Assembly (NCBI GenBank): GCA_003024985.2
Contig: PXIH01S0005979.1
From: Euperipatoides rowelli
Taxonomy: Eukaryota; Onychophora; Udeonychophora; Euonychophora; Peripatopsidae
Reading direction: 5' to 3' (one strand)
DNA length: 11,297 nt
Shown: positions 6,288-11,297 of the stretch, in pieces
Position numbering within the stretch: the first letter of the stretch is position 1
How the letters are laid out: each line of letters opens with the position of its first letter
Translations under genes and position numbers: made by a program
The notes under the pieces: generated by a model
What the model saw: only the letters and a program-made list of their open reading frames with translations
Databases searched by the model: none
Told to the model about the DNA's origin: nothing

Positions 6288-7572
6288 CTAAAAATATGAA
6301 AAAAAAAATAAGTAGGCTTGAATAATAATCCACATATAAATAGAAAACACAGTATAGTCCCTAGAAAATCTTATATATGGTAACGGTACGTGTATATTTT
6401 TAAAACTAATTGATGTTATAAATTCTAAACACAAAATTCACAAAAAAATATTTACAATTATTCTATCAGCTTAAACTTGTTCTATATATTTTAATTTTCA
6501 CTGCTTTAATATACATATTCATTTTGAACTTTTTGTAAATTAATTGATGTCTTTCATCTATATCATCAATAATGTGTTATTTTTTGAGAAAACAAAATCT
6601 GATATTCATCAATAATTAATGAAAAAAAACTCAAATCCTACATACTATTAATAAGAAAATATGTAATTGATTAACTTACCTTAAACAGCTAACTGCTGTA
6701 ATTATATGAAACTCATCAACAATAACACCACTACAGATAAAAGATGTTTCAGATGATGTAATCATTGCTAGCCAAGGATGAGATCCATAGACAGCAGACC
6801 CTTGACTGTGTGAGAGGGGATGTCTTGGATTATCAGTTGAACGAGAGCCACATGGAAAATATAAATCTATAGGACAAAAGAATTACCGTATAAATTTAAA
6901 TAAAAATATTTTATTTTAAGCAGTATTAAAACATTTAGTATAAATGTTAGTACTGGCACCTTTATTATTACAGTAACATGCCAGTTAATTTATTGTAAAA
7001 CTTTAGGCTATCTCATTAGCCAAGACATTAGATATGCTAAGTGTTCAAGATTCTTCGACTTGTGCTGTTGATTAGTAAAATTCCTTTAAATGTTTATTTT
7101 GTTGTGGTCATTAGCTAATGTATAATAAAAACTGTCTATTCTATTTAAGTCCATACAGTACATTGTTAATTTAAAACATGTTAGCTCATAAGTCACAAAA
7201 GAAAATATGTACCTCTACCTCTCTAAAGAGCAGCTTGTGTTGTTTGTATTGTATATCCTACAAACTATATGATGGCTGCTTGATATATACAATCTAGATA
7301 TCCTAACATATTTTCTAACTAAAGTCACAAGATCTTCAGCAACAAATAAATAAGGAATTTTTAAATGGTTGAGTTTTTATAGCATTATATACATAGGCAT
7401 CCCTATATGCTTTAACTAGTACCAAGGAAATAAATTGAATACAGTTACACCAGGTAAGTTCATCTTCTTGTATTTCATTCATTTTAGCCAGTTTGTCTGG
7501 ATTTTCTGCATAACTCCAAGCAAAGTTTAATAAAATAGGCTTAACCAGAATGTATAAACTTGAAAATCTCAT
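6169..7572 (-). CDS. Secreted serine protease homologue (S1), 5' part, three exons
   Basis: Joining exons 7572-7449, 6866-6680 and 6287-6169 on the - strand gives 143 complete codons with no stop, phases 1, 2 and 1. Residues 1-22 look like a signal peptide ending SYA. After a short acidic link comes FPCG (residues 45-48), then the chymotrypsin-fold start GSHPWLAMI, FICSGVIVD and ITAVSC, and a strand with DLVIIGKY and EQRFEVDEIKL. The pair Cys86/Cys102 would be the Cys42-Cys58 disulphide. Ser101 occupies the catalytic His57 position, and the RIVGG activation sequence is missing. Catalysis by this domain is therefore not expected; serine protease homologues act as cofactors, binders or antimicrobials in immunity and clotting. 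Asp102 and Ser195 lie in exons not seen here. No N falls in the locus. Confidence 0.72.
6680..6866 (-). CDS. Exon 2: start of S1 domain, catalytic His replaced
   Basis: 187 nt. The acceptor reads CTTTTGTCCTATAG| and the donor AAG|GTAAGTT, close to the ideal. The one open frame gives LYFPCGSR, a Ser/His-rich link, GSAVYGSHPWLAMI, FICSGVIVDEFHIITAVSC and L. In active S1 enzymes the last motif is LTAAHC. Here the codon at 6690-6688 is AGC (Ser), and CAC or CAT to AGC needs at least two changes. The intron just after this motif is at the classic place and phase (2) for S1 genes. Confidence 0.8.
7449..7572 (-). CDS. Exon 1: start codon and candidate signal peptide
   Basis: ATG at 7572-7570 is the first Met after an in-frame TAG (7581-7579). 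It encodes MRFSSLYILVKPILLNFAW and on to SYA at residue 22, a plausible cleavage site, although the Lys at 11 breaks the hydrophobic run. Residues 23-41 are polar and end DELTW. The donor chosen is TGGT|GTAACT at 7449/7448. It is weaker than the other donors and was picked because it alone leaves the one base that exon 2 needs; the joined codon TAT is Tyr. Another donor or an extra exon is possible. Confidence 0.55.
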
Positions 7573-8415
7573 CACTCCCTACTATTGCAGATGATGAAAT
7601 ATTTTTTACAGAATACAATAATGCGAGAATTCTTTCATAAAAATGTATTTTCTCTATTACCGTAGAATGGCGAGCAATAGCGCATGCACTCTTATCATTC
7701 GTTTGGGGTAAATGGGGATGGTGCTCTTATTCGGATCCATGATAGTAATCCTTAGATTTACCACAATGCATTGCACAACTGACCAGGCACTCTTTGACTA
7801 AAATCAGAATTCCTTAAAAAGATTGTTTTTCCAAACGGCGTCTTTACTTGGACATGCTTCCCAAAACTTTAGGAAATTATCTTGAAAGTGGTGGTACACA
7901 TTAAAACATGGTCTCAAACATATATTTATGCTTGAAGGATATACAGTATTTCCAAATAAGCGTGCCATCTAAAAATATAATTTTTGGAAGTGTAATTACT
8001 TTAAAAAAGTAAATACCATAAATAAGCTAAACAGTTGATTTCTAAAAAAAAAAAAGAATAATTTAATTATACTACCGTAGTCTACCAACCTAATACTGTA
8101 TAGTGTACAAGCTCAAGGTTAGTAAAGGAGTTTCTAGCTCGTTAATGGGAGTTGATTTGTTAGCGACAAATGATTGGCTAAATTTTTAGGAATATTATAG
8201 ACTGTATACTTTTTCTTGGAAAATCTCTTAGTTTTCATTAAAGTTAAATTAAAATTTAAATATTTTCTGCACATCCATCTTATATACAGGTATTTTAATA
8301 CCGGTAATAAAATAATTTTTAATAAACTTACATATGCTTCTGTACGATACTATATGATTTGGATACAATTGGGCTTCTCCTTATCTCCGGAGTCATCCTT
8401 TTAACAGAATGTTAG
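7573..8415. other. Upstream non-coding region with dispersed short repeats
   Basis: The region lies 5' of the protease homologue. The 300 bases nearest the gene should include its promoter or a 5' UTR intron end (CATCTGCAATAG lies just before the ATG on the - strand), but no clear TATA-initiator pair is visible. It holds TACCGTA words at about 7660 and 8075, GGTGCTCTTATTCGG (7719-7733), GGCGTCTTTACTTGG (7837-7851) and a small inverted repeat ATTTGT/ACAAAT (8155-8171). Confidence 0.4.
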
Positions 8416-8560
8416 CCTATTCCTAAATAAAATATCCTTTACTTCCCTATAACCTCTTCACACTCAACTCCCATTCTACCAATAATCCCTTTACCCACCC
8501 AATCCAACCACCCCTGCCTCAAACCCTAACCAATTAATTAATATCCTTTCCCAATCATTT
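8416..8560 (+). other. 145-base tract with one G: extreme strand asymmetry
   Basis: Between 8416 and 8560 the + strand has a single G (8516) while C is frequent; it is nearly all A, C and T. The - strand is therefore G-rich and C-free apart from one base. At 8487-8514 the - strand carries GGGG, GGG, GGG and GGG runs with loops of about 10, 1 and 4 bases, a possible G-quadruplex. The tract does not code. A local non-repetitive origin distinguishes it from a simple microsatellite. Confidence 0.7.
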
Positions 8561-9762
8561 GTTTTCATACGGATAGATTTTTTTTTTTCAATTTGGCTGA
8601 AATTTTTTGCCATGGCGCTTTAGATTGGTCAGTTAATTATCATTTTTACTGGATAAAAACTAATTACAGATTTAATTGGTATAATAATAANAATTTCAAT
8701 CCACTGGAACTGAAACACAATATTTAAGGACTTGGTAGTAGGGGATGGCGGCTGTTCACATTGTTATTGACCACCATAATCATTTAAAATTTATAAAATT
8801 AGGTAGAATGGCCATTTAAAAAGTAATAAATAAGGTTTAGGTAGGCCTATATATATTTTTGTCATATTGGTATATGGCAAGCGACATTATTGATTTTATT
8901 ACATTATAAATGATGATGTAAGATAATTAAATTTTAAAAAATGAAGGGGGGGGGGGTGTACATTTTTGGATAAAATGAATTTACTGTATGCACTGTATTT
9001 AAAATTGAATAGGCCTATTGTTATTGTTTTTATTTATGTAAATAAAACTTATTATAATTTATGGGAGATGGGTTATGAAACCAACCGAATGCAGTGATGA
9101 AATCCCACCGAGAATTAGCCTATTGCCGAAAATCCTCAAGTTGCCGGGTTCTTGATATAAATTTTGCTGATAACTTTTTCTAGAACATCGACTTTAAAAA
9201 AAAATGCATTTATTAATATCTTCTGGAATCAAAATAATTCTGCCTGTAAAGTTTCATCTAGCAAACAACAATCCTTTAGTTTATTGCAATTTTGCCGGTT
9301 CATATGCAAGGAGTGAGAAACAAGGAGTGAGGTGAAAACATCAGAGTGCTTCTCTCTCCCCTCTTCAAATCAAATTCTACACACAGAAGAAATCATAGTC
9401 AAGTCGTTATACTATCGGAGATTTAAAATGGTGCTGAGCTTCCATGTTAAAGTATAGGAAGATGGGCACAATAACAACAAAATTTAATGTCTTTGAAATG
9501 GAACAGAATACATATTTTGATTAAACAGGATCCAATTATATACCATAAAAGTTTTTTGAGTTGATAGAAATTTTCTGAATATCCTTTTTGATGTCAAATT
9601 AAATGGCAAACAAAGTAAAGGTAACTATGTTAAATGTTTTTTTCCCCCTCAAAATAATTTCATGCAATACCATAGTTCATTTTAACTAGATTAAAGTTAA
9701 ATAATTTAATACATAATACTGTAATATTGGAAACTAGGTTGGCTAGGCAATATTTTCTAAAC
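8561..9762. other. Non-coding AT-rich stretch
   Basis: No gene is visible on either strand. It contains an 11-base G run (8946-8956), two TAGGCCTA octamers (8842-8849 and 9010-9017), a short direct repeat of CAAGGAGTGAG near 9307-9332 and one N (8691). Confidence 0.5.
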
Positions 9763-10101
9763 GGCGCACTTGTATGGTGATGTGTCTTGAGATGATGTTA
9801 AACACATAAAAATGATGTCACAGGCAGCATAATAATGTCAGATTCCAAGATGGCGACATGTAATTGCGCTCTTATAAGAATACATTGTCCGAAACCTTAG
9901 AAGAGGTAAAATGAAGCAAAAATCTAGGGGGCACACTTATATGGATACCCCTTGGATTTCTTTCAGAGTGATAAAAAAGTCAAAGTGCAGTGATGGTGCT
10001 CTTCTTCAGCAATGACACTATATACCTATGTTTTGCCAAGAAATAGGGGGTGCGCCCTTACTTGGTGTGGCACCCTTACTTGGTGTGGTGCCCTTGCTCA
10101 G
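9763..10101 (+). repeat. Cluster of GGTGCNCTCTTATTTGG-like words
   Basis: Seven variants of one word lie in the same orientation: GGCGCACTTGTATGG (9763), GCGCTCTTATAAG (9866), GGGCACACTTATATGG (9929), GGTGCTCTTCTTCAGC (9995), GGTGCGCCCTTACTTGG (10049) and two more at 10069 and 10087. Related words lie near 7719 and 7837. Repeated words of this kind are usual near the ends of pogo/Tigger-type DNA transposons and their MITEs. No inverted end pair was found, so the class is a guess. Confidence 0.5.
10048..10101 (+). repeat. 18-bp tandem repeat, three copies
   Basis: The three units start at 10048, 10066 and 10084, each of the form TGTGGYRCCCTTACTTGG; the first has GGGTGCG at its start and the third ends TTGCTCAG. 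They form the dense right end of the dispersed-word cluster. Confidence 0.75.
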
Positions 10102-10384
10102 CATTCTGCGGTGACTTGAAAAAGGGAAAATTTCTCCCTTAAAAAATTAACATTATACTTGTAATTAGTTTTTATTAAAAAATATTTTCAAAAAAAGGAC
10201 ACTCACTCTATAGTTATTAAACAAAATAGTTAACGTAAAATGAAAAGCCTAATTACTTTTCAAAACATCCGCTATAATCTAAAAATGTCATCAAAAGTTT
10301 ATATATGTAGCCTATGGCTAGAAACGTTGGAAGCAGTTAACTACTAAAGACTTTGTTACTTCTCAAAATTTCATCAAACTAAAG
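10102..10384. other. Non-coding stretch
   Basis: AT-rich sequence in which I see no gene, repeat or signal. Confidence 0.4.
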
Positions 10385-10591
10385 GTTTCTGAAAAGCAGG
10401 ATTTATTGGTGAAATACTGGCAACACTTAGCTTCTTCATTTCTGTTTCTTTTAAAATTCAAAATGCCAACATTATTTAGGTTTGGATTTACAAAAGCAAT
10501 TGAACCATTTCTCATGTCCAAAATGAATAATCAAATATTACGAGTGGAGAAGTTACTGATATTCAAACGGCATCTCATTCCCAGCCAATAA
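10385..10591 (+). pseudogene. Possible fragment of a transposon-type protein
   Basis: An open stretch reads VSEKQDLLVKYWQHL, then PTLFRFGFTKAIE and an ILRVEKLLIFKRHL end, stopping at TAA. The PTLFRFGFTK part resembles the N-terminal opening of some TTF or BED zinc-finger transposon proteins, and a hAT-like terminus lies just downstream. The match is by impression only and the piece is short, so it may equally be a random open frame in AT-rich DNA. Confidence 0.2.
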
Positions 10592-10652
10592 AAAAGAGCA
10601 AAAGTTGATAGTTTCCAACATAATTAAATACAAGATTATGTATGGCTAGATC

Positions 10653-10710
10653 ATTGTTTCCCAACCAGGGTGCCGCAAAGCATCAACAAAGGTTACGTGA
10701 GAAAACATTG
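10653..10710 (+). mobile_element. hAT-like terminus (Charlie-type) fragment
   Basis: ATTGTTTCCCAACCAGGGTG followed by CCGCAAAGC, then ACGTGAGAAAA, follows the common hAT terminal pattern CAGTGTTTCCCAACC, GGGTGCCGCGG, GTGAGAAAA. The expected first bases CAG are ATT or CAT here. No matching right end (GGTTGGGAAACACTG form) is seen in the window, so it is a decayed end or a cut-off non-autonomous copy. It is unrelated to the element at 2295-5767. Confidence 0.5.
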
Positions 10711-11129
10711 AATAAATAAATATTTTTGTCATTTTTTTTTTGTCATTTCATCTAACACTTTAGTTAAGTGAAAATCTTAAGTTTGAACTCAAGATATCCA
10801 ATTGTCTTCAAATTTAATCTAAGAAAATTAATGAATCTTCTAAGAAAATAGAGCAGTGTTAGAGTTAAAAATCTTTTTTTTTTTAAAAAAATTCCTTTTA
10901 CCTGCAGTCTGTTTACTACCCAGAATTCCTCACATTTATAGTATTTTATTATCTTTTGTTTATTTAAGATACAAAGAAAATATATATTGTATATTGTATT
11001 ATTACATACAAATCAAATTTATGTACTTTACAACTCTAACCCTGTTAAGTCTATCTGATTAAATGAACTAATAAAATAAATTCAAAATAAAGTTATTAAA
11101 AGTCAAATGATTTTTTTTTGTTATTACTT
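10711..11129. other. Non-coding AT-rich stretch
   Basis: The stretch has long T runs and AT simple sequence. A - strand donor-like CTGCAG|GTAAAA lies near 10902, but no convincing exon accompanies it. Nothing else is visible. Confidence 0.4.
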
Positions 11130-11297
11130 TTATTATTATTTATTTATTTTTTTTGGCTTGGTTTTCACCAACACCCGCCTGACGGCTGAGGCAAATCGTC
11201 TCGACGAGAAACTATTTACACTATTTACACACAGACAATACACACACACATATATATTTACAATATTTACATGTTATTACTTTTCTGATGATTGGAC
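11130..11297 (-). mobile_element. Possible 3' end of a retroelement
   Basis: Read on the - strand, TGTAAATA repeats and a GT-rich run lead into a GC-richer block (about 11160-11210, with CTCGTCGAGACG and GGCGGGTGTTGGTG) and then an A-rich tail with AAAT and AAT units (down to about 11130). A unique block followed by an A-rich tail suggests a retroposon 3' end. The block includes TCTCGACGAGA (11199-11209), a small hairpin. The class is not determined and the sequence leaves the window. Confidence 0.3.

Noticed and set aside
7336-7448. Continuation of the exon 1 reading past 7449
   Set aside because: The open frame runs on to a stop near 7336 but gives low-complexity sequence. Ending at the GTAACT donor gives a phase-matched join to the S1 exon.
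7451-7459. Ideal + strand splice donor CAGGTAAGT
   Set aside because: No + strand exon with coding character ends here. It overlaps exon 1 of the - strand gene and is probably chance.
8330-8394. - strand mini-exon with ATG and donor CATAT|GTAAGT
   Set aside because: It has only about 21 codons (MTPEIRRSPIVSK...), the donor leaves two bases that do not fit exon 1, and exon 1 has its own start after a stop.
8216-8404. 62-codon open frame on the + strand
   Set aside because: Its composition is Ile/Phe/Tyr/Lys-rich as expected from AT-rich non-coding DNA, with no motif.
8521-8532. Telomere-like AAACCCTAACC
   Set aside because: A single short match inside the C-rich tract; no repeat array.
10856-11062. 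68-codon open frame on the + strand
   Set aside because: It is a low-complexity AT-driven translation without recognisable features.

Overview
This is an AT-rich (about two thirds A+T by eye), intron-containing animal genome segment from a draft assembly with scattered single Ns. The serine-protease-like gene with spliceosomal introns, the decayed ZMYM1-like hAT transposon and the frequent TAGGCCTA and TACCGTA words suggest an invertebrate metazoan; I cannot name the species. No bacterial-type operon, rRNA, intact tRNA or CRISPR is visible.

Left part (1-2294): mostly non-coding AT-rich DNA. It holds an exact 82-bp duplication around a single N (219-383), a 29-bp perfect palindrome whose two Ns are symmetric (671-699), a 29-bp tandem repeat (1072-1179) and a roughly 70-bp tandem array of ten units (1527-2219). 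Each unit of that array looks like the 5' half of a tRNA, with an A box and an anticodon-arm hairpin.

Middle (2295-5767, + strand): a nearly complete but dead hAT transposon. It has candidate terminal inverted repeats, a 5' intron acceptor and a transposase of the DUF4371/ZMYM1-like type, broken by about seven frame changes and three in-frame stops.

Right of it (about 5850-7572, - strand): the most interesting locus, an apparently undamaged spliced gene that long-ORF scanning misses. Three exons (7572-7449, 6866-6680, 6287-6169) have good splice sites on most junctions and join in phases 1, 2 and 1. They encode a possible signal peptide and the N-terminal half of a chymotrypsin-fold (S1) domain in which the catalytic His is Ser, so it is a predicted non-catalytic serine protease homologue. 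A fourth exon-like block (5989-5856) would stop translation at once. The rest of the domain is not visible, so either it lies beyond the left edge past the hAT relic and satellite, or the locus is truncated.

Right part (7573-11297): non-coding DNA with dispersed GGTGCNCTCTTA-type words, a 145-base tract with one G on the + strand (G4-capable on the - strand), a second hAT-like terminus, and at the end what may be the 3' end of a - strand retroelement. The transposon and the protease homologue are not a functional unit; the transposon probably sits in or beside the host gene.
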